The notes beneath the pieces were generated by a model. It was not told the origin of the DNA. It saw only the letters and a list, made by a program, of their open reading frames with translations, and did not search any database. A program made the translations under genes and the position numbers. Source: Aequorivita sp. CIP111184 (GTDB taxonomy: Bacteria; Bacteroidota; Bacteroidia; Flavobacteriales; Flavobacteriaceae). From it: DNA of 64,000 nt. The stretch covers positions 248,001 through 312,000 of the forward strand of contig NZ_UEFQ01000016.1 of assembly GCF_900489465.1 (NCBI RefSeq). Direction: 5' to 3'. Position 1 is the first letter of the stretch. Each line of letters opens with the position of its first letter. Below, piece by piece: positions 54,057 to 64,000 of this stretch.

Positions 54057-54935
54057 ATGACCATTTTAGATGGAAAAAAAATAAGTAACGACATAAAAAA
54101 CGAAATTGCTGCCGAAGTCGATAAGATGAAAGCCAATGGCGAAAAAGTACCACATCTTGCAGCGATCATTGTGGGAAATGATGGCGCTAGCCTTACATAC
54201 GTTGGAAGCAAGGTTAAGGCCTGCGAACGGGTTGGTTTCGAATCAACATTGGTTAAAATGCCAGATACTACCAGCGAATTAGAATTATTAAAAAAGATTA
54301 AAGAACTTAACGAAGACGACAATATTGACGGTTTCATCGTTCAGCTTCCATTACCTCCACAAATTGATACACAAAAAGTTTTGCTTACGGTAGACCCTTC
54401 AAAAGATGTGGATGGTTTCCATCCTGAAAACTTTGGAAAAATGGCTTTAGATATGAGTACTTTCATTCCAGCTACACCTTTTGGTATTCTGGAATTATTG
54501 CAAAGATATAATGTAGATACTAAGGGAAAACACACCGTAGTTATTGGAAGAAGCCATATTGTTGGTCGCCCCATGAGTATTTTAATGAGCCGAAAAGGAT
54601 GGCCTGGAAATAGTACCGTAACTTTAACACACAGCAATACAAAAAACATTGCTCAAATAACTACGCAAGCAGATATCATTATTTCAGCATTGGGAGTTCC
54701 AAACTTTTTAAAAGCTGAAATGGTAAAGGATGATGTAGTTATTATTGACGTAGGGATTACTAGAGTAGAAGATCCAACCCATCCAAAAGGATATGTTATT
54801 ACAGGAGATGTTGATTTTGAAAACGTTAGTAAAAAGGCTTCCTATATAACTCCCGTCCCTGGTGGAGTAGGACCGATGACCATTGCAATGCTTCTGAAAA
54901 ATACACTCTTGGCAAGGGAACAACGAAAAGTTTAA
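54057..54935 (+). CDS. folD: bifunctional methylenetetrahydrofolate dehydrogenase/cyclohydrolase
   Basis: A 292-residue cytoplasmic enzyme that interconverts methylene-, methenyl- and formyl-tetrahydrofolate. YVGSKVKACERVGFES holds the active-site Lys region, QLPLPPQID the substrate site, GRSHIVGRPMSILM the NADP site and PVPGGVGPMTIAML the C-terminal signature. It is downstream of ffh and its stop overlaps the stop of the DUF1232 gene on the other strand by 4 bp. Confidence 0.97.
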   Translation: MTILDGKKISNDIKNEIAAEVDKMKANGEKVPHLAAIIVGNDGASLTYVGSKVKACERVGFESTLVKMPDTTSELELLKKIKELNEDDNIDGFIVQLPLPPQIDTQKVLLTVDPSKDVDGFHPENFGKMALDMSTFIPATPFGILELLQRYNVDTKGKHTVVIGRSHIVGRPMSILMSRKGWPGNSTVTLTHSNTKNIAQITTQADIIISALGVPNFLKAEMVKDDVVIIDVGITRVEDPTHPKGYVITGDVDFENVSKKASYITPVPGGVGPMTIAMLLKNTLLAREQRKV

Positions 54936-55372
54936 GCTTTTTCAGTATTTCCCAATCTCCAATCCAAATATTTATGGAGGTCAGTTTCTATCCAGCCCAT
55001 ACTGATGGAGAGAACAGCCAAGTCATCAATATACCCAATTCCTGGAATGAAATCTGGAACTAAATCAAAAGGGTTAAATACGTATAGTAAAGCAACAACA
55101 ATTGAAGCAATAGTAAACCACGGAACGCTTGTGTAATTACCCTTCTTAACATCTTTCAACATTGCAAACATAATTTTTCCGAGTTCGGCATATTTGCGCA
55201 AAGGACTCGCATTGCTCAGTTTTTCTGAAATAGCTTCTTCATTGTCCATCACTATTTCAACATCTTCATCCTTAATTTTAGTCACTTTTTCCTCAACGTA
55301 ATTTTGGTTGACTTTGGAGTCCATCATCGCGATGTTTGAAGAGTCTTTATTTTTCTTTTTTCCGAAAATCAT
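54932..55372 (-). CDS. DUF1232 (YkvA-like) membrane protein
   Basis: A 146-residue protein with one or two membrane helices. The DUF1232 core is at about 92-125: VVALLYVFNPFDLVPDFIPGIGYIDDLAVLSI. The first 70 residues are charged and probably cytoplasmic. Members are widespread and unexplained. It converges on folD. Confidence 0.9.
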   Translation of the reverse strand: MIFGKKKNKDSSNIAMMDSKVNQNYVEEKVTKIKDEDVEIVMDNEEAISEKLSNASPLRKYAELGKIMFAMLKDVKKGNYTSVPWFTIASIVVALLYVFNPFDLVPDFIPGIGYIDDLAVLSISMGWIETDLHKYLDWRLGNTEKA

Positions 55373-55475
55373 AATCTTTATTTTTATTTAAAAGTAATGA
55401 ATGGAAATTCGAATACATTTAAAATTATGTTATAAATACTGATGAAGCTACAAATAAATTATTGGGGAAATAAAT

Positions 55476-56516
55476 TCACACTGCTTGTTCATCGTTGGTT
55501 ATATCTTCTTTCCCGTATTCTTTCCTGTAGTTACGAACAATCACCATAAAAAGACTTATAAGCAATGGGCCAAAGATTAACCCTAAAAAACCAAATAGCG
55601 GTACTCCTACAATCACCCCAACAAGTGTAATAAGTGGGTGAACATTATCAAGCTTTTTAAGTACGTAAAGGCGAATTATATTATCCGTTGAGCCCACAAC
55701 TACAAAACCATAAATAAGAATTCCCCAGGCCTGAAAACTATGGCCTGTTGAAAGCGTGAGCACAAAAACAGGTAGTATTCCAATCAATGTCCCAACAAAG
55801 GGAATCATGCTACCAATGGTTACAATAACGAACCAAAAGAAAGGGTCTTCAATTCCGAAAATAAGAAAACCAATAAGAGCCACAACCCCTTGGGCTAATG
55901 CCACCAAAGGAATTCCCAGCGCATTGGAACGAACCATTGTCTGCACTTCAGAACCTATTTCTTTTAAATTTTCACGATTCATAGGGATGTACTCCTTCAA
56001 AGACTCTCTTAAATCGGTACGATTTATAAACATATAATAGAGCATAAAATACATCAAACCAATTGCAATAAAAGCATTAAAAGTACCACCAGCTAAATTT
56101 TGGAGATTTTCAGAAAGCCACCCTGTTATTGCTCCAGGATCAATTTGTGAATTGAGATCATATCCTATCTTATCTTCCATTTTGCCCAACTGTTCCTTTA
56201 GCGCATTAACTACTTCTTCAGAGTTCTGAACGGCTTTTCCAATTTTGTTAGTGAGCATTAAAATTATTCCGGCAATAGGTATAAGAATTAAAAAAAAGGA
56301 GATTACCATTAAAACCGTTGCTGCCAAGGACGGGTTCCATTTTTTCTTATTAACCAATGTTGCCATCCATTTACGCATAAGAACATAGATGGTTACAGCA
56401 CCCAAAACTCCAGTGAGATATGGAAGGAGTTCTCTAAAAATGAGACTGCCCATTAATAAAATGAGCAAGATTACAAATATTTGACGTATTAACTGAGCGG
56501 GTATATGTTTGATCAT
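55476..56516 (-). CDS. AI-2E-family transporter-like permease
   Basis: A 346-residue inner-membrane protein with about eight helices, of the family named after the AI-2 exporter TqsA but containing many Na+/H+-linked or unknown permeases. Its C-terminal helices contain FVGTLIGILPVFVLTL and LVGVIVGVPLFGFLGLIFGPLL, the usual signature. Its ATG overlaps the stop of the VOC gene by 4 bp. The substrate is unknown. Confidence 0.9.
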   Translation of the reverse strand: MIKHIPAQLIRQIFVILLILLMGSLIFRELLPYLTGVLGAVTIYVLMRKWMATLVNKKKWNPSLAATVLMVISFFLILIPIAGIILMLTNKIGKAVQNSEEVVNALKEQLGKMEDKIGYDLNSQIDPGAITGWLSENLQNLAGGTFNAFIAIGLMYFMLYYMFINRTDLRESLKEYIPMNRENLKEIGSEVQTMVRSNALGIPLVALAQGVVALIGFLIFGIEDPFFWFVIVTIGSMIPFVGTLIGILPVFVLTLSTGHSFQAWGILIYGFVVVGSTDNIIRLYVLKKLDNVHPLITLVGVIVGVPLFGFLGLIFGPLLISLFMVIVRNYRKEYGKEDITNDEQAV

Positions 56517-56941
56517 TTAGCGAATAATTGAGTTAGATCTTCAAATGCTTTAAATTCTAATGCATTTCCTGCCGGATCTTTAAAAAACATTGTGGCCTGT
56601 TCGCCTACCTGTCCTTCAAAGCGGATATATGGGGCTATGATGAAGGTAATGTTTTTTTGAATTAGTTTTTCCGAAAAATCCCTAAAGGTTTTCATATCTA
56701 ACACTACTCCGAAATGTGGTATCGGCACTTCTTTGCCGTCAACAGGATTTATAATTTCTTTTAATTTGGGGTTTTCTTCTTTCAAGTGAATAACAAGCTG
56801 GTGCCCAAAAAAGTCAAAATCTACCCAATGGTCACTACTTCTCCCTTCAGGAAGTTCAAGGACATCTCTATAAAATTTTCTGTTATCTTCCAAATTGTCC
56901 ACTGGAATTGCTAGGTGGAACGGTCTCAATTGATTGCTCAT
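56513..56941 (-). CDS. VOC-family (glyoxalase-like) protein
   Basis: A 142-residue protein with paired beta-alpha-beta3 units: FHLAIPVDNLEDNRKFYRDVLELPEGRSSDHWVDFDFFGHQLVIHL, and IPHFGVVLDMKTFRDFSEKLIQK ... TMFFKDPAGNALEFKAFED. His at HLAIP, His in GHQLVIH, His in PHFGV and Glu in LEFKAF are likely metal ligands. It acts on a small molecule in the cytoplasm. It is coupled to both neighbours by overlapping codons. Confidence 0.9.
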   Translation of the reverse strand: MSNQLRPFHLAIPVDNLEDNRKFYRDVLELPEGRSSDHWVDFDFFGHQLVIHLKEENPKLKEIINPVDGKEVPIPHFGVVLDMKTFRDFSEKLIQKNITFIIAPYIRFEGQVGEQATMFFKDPAGNALEFKAFEDLTQLFAK

Positions 56942-57159
56942 TAATTGTTTCTTAAAGGTAGGATTAGTTCTTTCTTTTTCATTTTTGAACGACCCTCAAT
57001 GCCAACGTTTTTTGCTTGTTCGTATAGCTCTTTTTTGGTCCATTTGTTATAAGGCTTAGCTTCACCGTCTTTTATTTCCAGAATTGGGAGCGTTTGCAAT
57101 GAGAGCAGACTATTTTTTGCTATATCTTTTATCCCGCAATGCCTCCTACTGGTCTTCAT
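56941..57159 (-). CDS. small Rho-N/SAP-like protein
   Basis: A 72-residue basic protein. Residues about 38-70 (YNKWTKKELYEQAKNVGIEGRSKMKKKELILPLRN) resemble a Rho N-terminal or SAP-like helix-extended-loop-helix motif, which binds nucleic acid. Its stop overlaps the VOC ATG by one base (TAATG), so it begins an operon of three genes. The role is unknown. Confidence 0.75.
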   Translation of the reverse strand: MKTSRRHCGIKDIAKNSLLSLQTLPILEIKDGEAKPYNKWTKKELYEQAKNVGIEGRSKMKKKELILPLRNN

Positions 57160-57204
57160 TTATGATTCTTTGATTTGGCATAGTAATAATAATTTTTAAA
57201 CATG

Positions 57205-57230
57205 AAACCCTCTAAAAAAACAGAGGGTTT
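57205..57230 (-). terminator. terminator after the 57242 gene
   Basis: AAACCCTCT / AGAGGGTTT with an 8-base A-rich loop, 11 bases beyond the stop of the small membrane protein on the minus strand. It separates that gene from the operon that starts at 57159. Confidence 0.8.
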
Positions 57231-57241
57231 AAAATTAATAT

Positions 57242-57427
57242 TTATGTTTGATCTGTATCTTTTCTATTTTTAAGAAGGCCAATACCTGCAAAGAAGAATA
57301 CTATACCCAATATAATCAACGCCCAAGGGCTCATCCCAACGTTGAAACTTCCAAATGCGCCAAGAACGCCCATTACTAAACCAATACCTCCTGCAATGGT
57401 TAAAATGAAACCTAAAATCTTAATCAT
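57242..57427 (-). CDS. small two-helix membrane protein
   Basis: A 61-residue protein, almost all hydrophobic: two helices (about 3-25 and 31-52) joined by a Gly-rich turn, with a charged tail KNRKDTDQT. It resembles the short DUF-type or stress-linked membrane proteins of Flavobacteria. It has its own terminator, which supports a real gene. The function is unknown. Confidence 0.78.
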   Translation of the reverse strand: MIKILGFILTIAGGIGLVMGVLGAFGSFNVGMSPWALIILGIVFFFAGIGLLKNRKDTDQT

Positions 57428-57517
57428 AATTCAATTATTTTGATGGTTAATTGGATTAAAATTAAAGGAAAGCATTCATATGATAATGAATGTTAACAAA
57501 ACCTTTGCAGGCGAAAA

Positions 57518-58090
57518 TTATTTAGCTGAAGGTTCCCAACCTATCATAAAATATTTAAATGGAGCGTTATCAGGAATTTGGCTTGCTTCAACTTTTAAAT
57601 CCATGTTGTAGCGAAGCTCTTCCGGAAGACTTTTTTTGTCAATAGTTAAATATACATCTGTTTCTTTCAAAAATATTACAACAGCATTAATAGTAGTTTC
57701 AATATTGTCTATGGTGTAATTTGCCTTAACATCCTTCCAAGTACTTGCAGGGTTTAGACCTTTTTCAGTTTTATATCTGGAATCAAAAACTTGTATGTTT
57801 TTTATAGTTGAATTAGGGTCTGTTTCATCTTCTGGACCTAATAACAATAGTTTTGTTCCACCTTTCCCTTTTTCATATATTTCAACTTCGCCCTGTGTTT
57901 CCAAAGCATTGGGAGAAGAGTTTATTTTTACAATAGAATCTGATGCAAAGATGGAATCGATTTGCTTGATTTTTATTTCATTGTTCAATTTTCCAATTGA
58001 GCCATTTTTAATTAAAAAAGGATCGCTGTCCTTTCCGCATTGTACAAAAGCAAGTGAAACTATTCCAATTATTAAAAGTGTCTTTTTCAT
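57518..58090 (-). CDS. lipoprotein of unknown function
   Basis: A 190-residue lipoprotein (lipobox LAFVQC at about residue 18). The mature part is mostly beta-strand with Lys- and Glu-rich loops and ends YFMIGWEPSAK. I recognise no family. The gap of 44 bp to the HerA-type ATPase gene upstream, in the same direction, suggests joint transcription, although the two products work in different compartments. Confidence 0.78.
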   Translation of the reverse strand: MKKTLLIIGIVSLAFVQCGKDSDPFLIKNGSIGKLNNEIKIKQIDSIFASDSIVKINSSPNALETQGEVEIYEKGKGGTKLLLLGPEDETDPNSTIKNIQVFDSRYKTEKGLNPASTWKDVKANYTIDNIETTINAVVIFLKETDVYLTIDKKSLPEELRYNMDLKVEASQIPDNAPFKYFMIGWEPSAK

Positions 58091-58134
58091 TTATATTATT
58101 TAGTTATTGAATTATTAAATTTTTTTTTAAAAAA

Positions 58135-59664
58135 TCACCGCATCATTTTTCCTAAAATTCCCAATACACTACGAATTACAGTCGGGCTGGAAAGTGTTTT
58201 TATCCAAGGATTTGAAGTGCTCCTGCGCCTTGATGAACTGCGGCTAGAAGTAGTTTTTCTTGCAGCCTCTTTTTCGTTTTGAGCTTTTTCTTTTGCTTCT
58301 TCTTTGTTGGCTATCTCTATTTTTTCAGTCAACATTTCATAAGCACTTTCGCGGTCAGTTACTTCGTTGTATTTAGGGATAAGTTTTGAAGTTATCAATA
58401 AATCTTTTAATTCTCCATCGGTCAAAATATCCATGCGGCTCATGGGGGCACGTAACATTGTTCGTGCTAAGGGAGTAGGGATTCCTTTCTCATTCAAAGC
58501 ACTTACCAAAGCTTCCCCAATTCCCAAAGCTGTTAATACTTCGTCTGTTTTATAATAGTCTGAAAGCGGATAGTTTTCCGCTGTCAATTTGATGGCTTTT
58601 CGGTCTTTTGCCGTAAATGCTCTTAGTGCATGTTGAATTTTCAACCCCAACTGACTTAAAACAGCATCAGGAACATCTGTGGGATCTTGGGTTACAAAAT
58701 AAAGCCCGACCCCTTTGGAGCGTATTAATTTTACAATGCTTTCTATTTGGTTGAGCAGTGCGCTGCTGGCTTCGTTGAAAATTAAATGAGCTTCATCAAT
58801 AAAGATCACTAATTCCGGTCTGCCGCTATCTCCTTGCTCTGGAAAGGTTGCGTAAATTTCGGCCAAAAGGCTCAACATAAATGTAGAAAAAAGCTTCGGG
58901 CGGTCCTGAATATCTGTCAAACGAAGGATGTTGATATAACCCATCCCGTTTTCGTCTACTCGAAGCAAATCGTCTGTATCAAATGATTTTTCACCGAAAA
59001 AGAGATCGGCGCCTTGTTGTTCCAATTCTACCACTTTCCGAAGAATGGCACCTGTTGACGAAGAAGAAATGCGTCCATAAGCATCAGCAAACTCCTTTTT
59101 ACCCTCATCGGTGGTGTATTGCAATATTTTTTTGAAATCTTTTAAATCGAGAAGGGGCATTTTGTTGTCGTCGCAATACTTAAAAATTACAGAAACAATA
59201 CCCGATTGTGCGTCACTCAAATCAAGTATTCGCGAGAGCAAAACTGGTCCAAATTCACTCACGGTAGCGCGAAGACGAACGCCTTCTTGGTCTGAAAGTG
59301 AAAGTATTTCGCATGGAAATTTTTTAGCTTCATACGGAAAGCCGATGGCTGCGTGACGTTCTTCAATTTTCGCATTGTTGGCTCCCGGTTCGGCAATTCC
59401 ACTCAAATCACCTTTTATATCCATCAAAAGTACTGGAATCCCTTTTTCAGAAAGGTTTTCGGCAATTATCTGTAGCGTTTTTGTTTTCCCAGTTCCAGTT
59501 GCACCGGCAATCAGTCCGTGGCGGTTTAGAGTTTTTAGGGGAATTTTTACGTAGGCATCTTTTACAGTTTCGCCATCAAGCATCGCGGCACCAAGGTTTA
59601 TGAAATCCCCTTTTGTGGTATAGCCGCCGTTTATATAATCGAAAAAAGCTTGCTTGTCTGCCAT
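58135..59664 (-). CDS. HerA-type (DUF853) ATPase
   Basis: A 509-residue FtsK/HerA-like P-loop ATPase. Walker A GATGTGKT is at residues 54-61, Walker B is VIFIDEAHLIF, and a RSKGVGLYFVTQDP sensor segment follows. The C-terminus is Ser/Arg-rich (about 465-490). Family members (YjgR type) are hexameric translocases of unknown substrate. No NurA nuclease, the usual HerA partner, is nearby. The promoter box lies 15 bases before the start. Confidence 0.92.
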   Translation of the reverse strand: MADKQAFFDYINGGYTTKGDFINLGAAMLDGETVKDAYVKIPLKTLNRHGLIAGATGTGKTKTLQIIAENLSEKGIPVLLMDIKGDLSGIAEPGANNAKIEERHAAIGFPYEAKKFPCEILSLSDQEGVRLRATVSEFGPVLLSRILDLSDAQSGIVSVIFKYCDDNKMPLLDLKDFKKILQYTTDEGKKEFADAYGRISSSSTGAILRKVVELEQQGADLFFGEKSFDTDDLLRVDENGMGYINILRLTDIQDRPKLFSTFMLSLLAEIYATFPEQGDSGRPELVIFIDEAHLIFNEASSALLNQIESIVKLIRSKGVGLYFVTQDPTDVPDAVLSQLGLKIQHALRAFTAKDRKAIKLTAENYPLSDYYKTDEVLTALGIGEALVSALNEKGIPTPLARTMLRAPMSRMDILTDGELKDLLITSKLIPKYNEVTDRESAYEMLTEKIEIANKEEAKEKAQNEKEAARKTTSSRSSSRRRSTSNPWIKTLSSPTVIRSVLGILGKMMR

Positions 59665-59679
59665 CTTTTAAATTTTATT

Positions 59680-59687
59680 CAAAAGTA
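59680..59687 (-). promoter_or_regulatory. TAnnTTTG -7 box before the HerA-type gene
   Basis: TACTTTTG on the minus strand fits the -7 consensus, 15 bases before the ATG at 59664. The leader would be about 8 bases. Confidence 0.4.
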
Positions 59688-59736
59688 GCAATTGTAAAGA
59701 AGTCAGCGAAATATCCTAAAGAATTTATGAAAAGTA

Positions 59737-60480
59737 TTATTGTACCAACACCACCCCAATATTCATAAAATCTGCCTTTAGGTTAGCAGCACCGCTGTTG
59801 TCTAAATAATATTGCACATCTATAATATCGTTTGCGCTAAATGCTGCCTGAAATACGCCGGAAGTGCCCCAATACTCACTGGCACTGGGTATGTAGGCAA
59901 ATCCTCTTGAAAAATAACCGTATCTAAGGGTGGTGTTTCTGAAGATGGCAATTATAAATTTTCTAGCGCTACCAGATGTTCCGCCATCAAAATTTTGAAC
60001 GCTTAATCCTGCGGAAAATTGATAAACACCATCTACTTTAACTTTAATCTTACCATCTCCCATTACCTCAAAAACATCCGTATCTATACTTTTAATCTCG
60101 CTAGCTGCTGCCCCAATTATAAAATTATTAAAGGTGCTATTCCCTTTAATTGTTTCTGACCCCGAGAAATCACGGTAGAGTGTCAATGATGAAAGGGTGG
60201 CGCGTAATTGATTTTTCCACGTTGTGCCGTTGAAAACGAAAATTGTATTGGTTGTAATATTAAAAATTGTAGCTCCTTTTAATGGTGTTGGTATGGCTAG
60301 CATTTGTGCGTTGTTCATTCTTGGAGGAACAAAGGCTGCCGTAGTACTTTCAATTTCAAAAGCAGAGCCGTCATCGGGGCTTGTTGTTCCTATACCCACT
60401 TGGGCGTGTGCTTTAATAACGAAACTAAAAATTAAAATAAAAAATAATAATCTTTGAACAAATTGAGGAGGGGATATCAT
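59737..60480 (-). CDS. exported C1q/TNF-like surface protein
   Basis: A 247-residue protein with a signal peptide (IFSFVIKAHAQ), then VGIGTTSPDDGSAFEIESTTAAFVPPRM, the linker found in many flavobacterial surface proteins. The second half (about 100-247) is a jelly-roll-like beta domain ending INIGVVLVQ-like, with YQFSAGLSVQNFDGGTSGSARKF and NDIIDVQYYLDNSG as in C1q-like folds. It is probably cell-surface or secreted. It is a single gene divergent from queE. Confidence 0.8.
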   Translation of the reverse strand: MISPPQFVQRLLFFILIFSFVIKAHAQVGIGTTSPDDGSAFEIESTTAAFVPPRMNNAQMLAIPTPLKGATIFNITTNTIFVFNGTTWKNQLRATLSSLTLYRDFSGSETIKGNSTFNNFIIGAAASEIKSIDTDVFEVMGDGKIKVKVDGVYQFSAGLSVQNFDGGTSGSARKFIIAIFRNTTLRYGYFSRGFAYIPSASEYWGTSGVFQAAFSANDIIDVQYYLDNSGAANLKADFMNIGVVLVQ

Positions 60481-60691
60481 CTTTGGGGAGAACTTTAAGG
60501 GAATTTGGTTTTTAAAATAAAATGGAAAAATATAATTATCAAATAAATAAAAGAAAGACGTGTTCTCTTTTCATTCAAGTTTTCGACTATTATACATTTA
60601 AATCAGATTATCTGTATATGGAGGCTAAACGACTCAGTAATTTTAAGGTATTTAATTAAAACTTTGGCGAGTATATAAACTTCTCTTTTTC

Positions 60692-60699
60692 TACCTTTG
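60692..60699 (+). promoter_or_regulatory. TAnnTTTG -7 box directly before queE
   Basis: TACCTTTG ends six bases before the ATG at 60706. Transcription normally starts about seven bases after this box, so the mRNA would begin at or next to the start codon. TTTG at 60663-60666 could be the -33 box, but the spacing of 25 is longer than usual. Confidence 0.5.
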
Positions 60700-60705
60700 C
60701 AGCCT

Positions 60706-61335
60706 ATGAAAGAGGAAACTAAAATGTTAGTTGAAAAGGGAGAAATGCTTCCATTAATGGAAGAATTCTATACCATTCAAGGAGAAGGATTTCATAAAGG
60801 TACGGCCGCTTATTTTATAAGAGTTGGCGGTTGTGATGTGGGTTGCCATTGGTGCGATGTTAAGGAAAGTTGGAATGCAAAATTGCATCCGCCAACAGCA
60901 ATTGGAGAAATTGTTGAAAATGCTGCAAAACATTCAAAAACTATTGTGATTACGGGGGGAGAACCACTTACTTGGGATATGAAACCTCTGACCGAAATGC
61001 TCAAAAAACAGGGAATGCAGACGCACGTAGAAACTTCTGGCGCCTATAAACTAACCGGAATTTGGGATTGGATTTGCCTATCACCAAAAAAAATGAAGTT
61101 GCCTACAGAAGAAGTTTATAAAGCCGCGAATGAATTGAAGGTAATTGTTTTCAATAAGGATGATTTCCGATTTGCGGAAGAACAGGCCTCAAAAGTAAAC
61201 AAAGATTGTATCTTATACTTACAGCCCGAATGGAGTAAACGCGAAAAAATGAGCCCACTGATTGTAGATTATGTAATGCAAAACCCCCAATGGAAAGTTT
61301 CATTACAAACACATAAATATCTTAATATTCCTTAA
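60706..61335 (+). CDS. queE: 7-carboxy-7-deazaguanine synthase
   Basis: A 209-residue radical-SAM enzyme. I start it at ATG 60706 (MKEETKMLVEK); a TTG 9 bases earlier is not needed. The [4Fe-4S] motif is CDVGCHWC, the canonical CxxxCxxC. GEGFHKGTAAYFIRVGG and VITGGEPLTW bind substrate and SAM. It ring-contracts carboxy-tetrahydropterin to CDG, the second committed step to queuosine and 7-deaza bases. queC and queD are not in the window. Confidence 0.94.
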   Translation: MKEETKMLVEKGEMLPLMEEFYTIQGEGFHKGTAAYFIRVGGCDVGCHWCDVKESWNAKLHPPTAIGEIVENAAKHSKTIVITGGEPLTWDMKPLTEMLKKQGMQTHVETSGAYKLTGIWDWICLSPKKMKLPTEEVYKAANELKVIVFNKDDFRFAEEQASKVNKDCILYLQPEWSKREKMSPLIVDYVMQNPQWKVSLQTHKYLNIP

Positions 61336-61341
61336 ATATAT

Positions 61342-61884
61342 TTAAGGTTTTTTAAAGGGAATTTCTACGTAATGGTCGTCCCAACCTATCATCAAGATTG
61401 TTCCTTTGCTGTCTGTTTTAAAAATCATTGACAGCGATTCAATTGGTGCGGCCGCTTGTTCACATGGAACAGTAATTCTAGCAACATCTTTTTCTTTTTT
61501 ATAGCTGAAAGCGCCCCAAACATTAGTGTCGCTATTTACAATAATGGTCCAATTTTCTTCATCCGGAATTGTGTAAAGTGTATATGTTCCGGGTTTTAAA
61601 AGTGTATTTCCAAATTTTAAAGGGGTATAAATAGTTAATTCCGTAGCTTCATTAGCGCCAGTGCGCCATACTTCGCCATAAGGTACTAATCCTCCAAAAA
61701 TATCACGACCTTTTTTCTGTGGGCGACTATAAATAACTCTAGCCAAGGGTAAACTTTTTTTATCAACACGTGCCATAGAAAGATCCATTGGGGAGGAATC
61801 CATATCTGGAAAACTCTGTGCTTGTAAATTTTGAAAAGCCAAAGAAGAAAAAGCAATAAAAACTATTAAGATTATTTTTTTCAT
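61342..61884 (-). CDS. exported DUF2911 protein
   Basis: A 180-residue protein with a signal peptide (FSSLAFQNLQAQ). The DUF2911 domain (about 40-180) shows RVIYSRPQKKGRDIFGGLVPYGEVWRTGANEATELTIYTPLKFGNTLLKPGTYTLYTIPDEENWTIIVN. The fold is an eight-stranded beta barrel of unproven role. It converges on queE with a 6-bp gap. Confidence 0.9.
   Translation of the reverse strand: MKKIILIVFIAFSSLAFQNLQAQSFPDMDSSPMDLSMARVDKKSLPLARVIYSRPQKKGRDIFGGLVPYGEVWRTGANEATELTIYTPLKFGNTLLKPGTYTLYTIPDEENWTIIVNSDTNVWGAFSYKKEKDVARITVPCEQAAAPIESLSMIFKTDSKGTILMIGWDDHYVEIPFKKP

Positions 61885-64000
<2,116 letters not shown>

Overview
The window looks like chromosomal DNA of a marine-type Flavobacteriaceae (Bacteroidota). 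The evidence is the AT-rich sequence, the absence of clear Shine-Dalgarno sites, several TAnnTTTG-type -7 promoter boxes, a type IX secretion C-terminal sorting domain, FecI/FecR/TonB signalling, LytTR and HisKA_2 two-component proteins, DUF6090 proteins, and many Sec/SPII lipoproteins. The proteins recall Aequorivita and its relatives, but I cannot fix the genus. There are no rRNA or tRNA genes, no CRISPR array and no transposase in the window.

Region 1 (1-6770) is a cell-surface signalling locus. It holds an ECF sigma factor, a FecR anti-sigma factor and a TonB-dependent receptor cut by the left edge, all on the minus strand. Three repeat-built lipoproteins are transcribed away from them. 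The same bipartite sequence, GGTAGGG-N15-CTGT, lies before fecR and before both lipoprotein transcription units. I read it as the promoter of the local sigma factor, which would make all these genes one regulon.

Region 2 (6770-21600) is dominated by exported peptidases (two M28, one M19, one S33-type), an amino-acid permease, two related TPR proteins with a conserved histidine motif, carbonic anhydrase, a FAS1 lipoprotein, and an array of DUF6090 membrane proteins (three intact, one stub of 44 codons, one relic of 14 codons). A 54-bp palindromic element sits at 15061.

Region 3 (21650-30220) is a minus-strand series rich in exported NTF2/SnoaL-like proteins, with a lipoprotein form of RidA that lacks the catalytic arginine, an NAD-dependent epimerase, a broken lipoprotein duplicate, and a LytTR regulator plus TPR histidine kinase.

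Region 4 (30220-41300) has a RhlE-type RNA helicase behind a structured leader, a DUF5996 protein, a FemAB/GNAT-like protein, a GtrA-like membrane protein, an aldo/keto reductase, and a very large T9SS-exported multidomain nuclease.

Region 5 (41300-48820) carries a nitroreductase and a DJ-1-like lipoprotein next to a Crp-type regulator, then an arsenic resistance operon (arsR, arsM, arsenate reductase, acr3 and a small unknown membrane protein) with a clear palindromic operator, then a permease and a GNAT enzyme.

Region 6 (48960-64000) is mostly core: a DPP-IV-like S9 peptidase, NhaA, Ffh, FolD, a DUF1232 protein, an AI-2E-type permease, a VOC protein, a HerA-type ATPase, QueE, a DUF2911 protein and gyrB, which is cut by the right edge.
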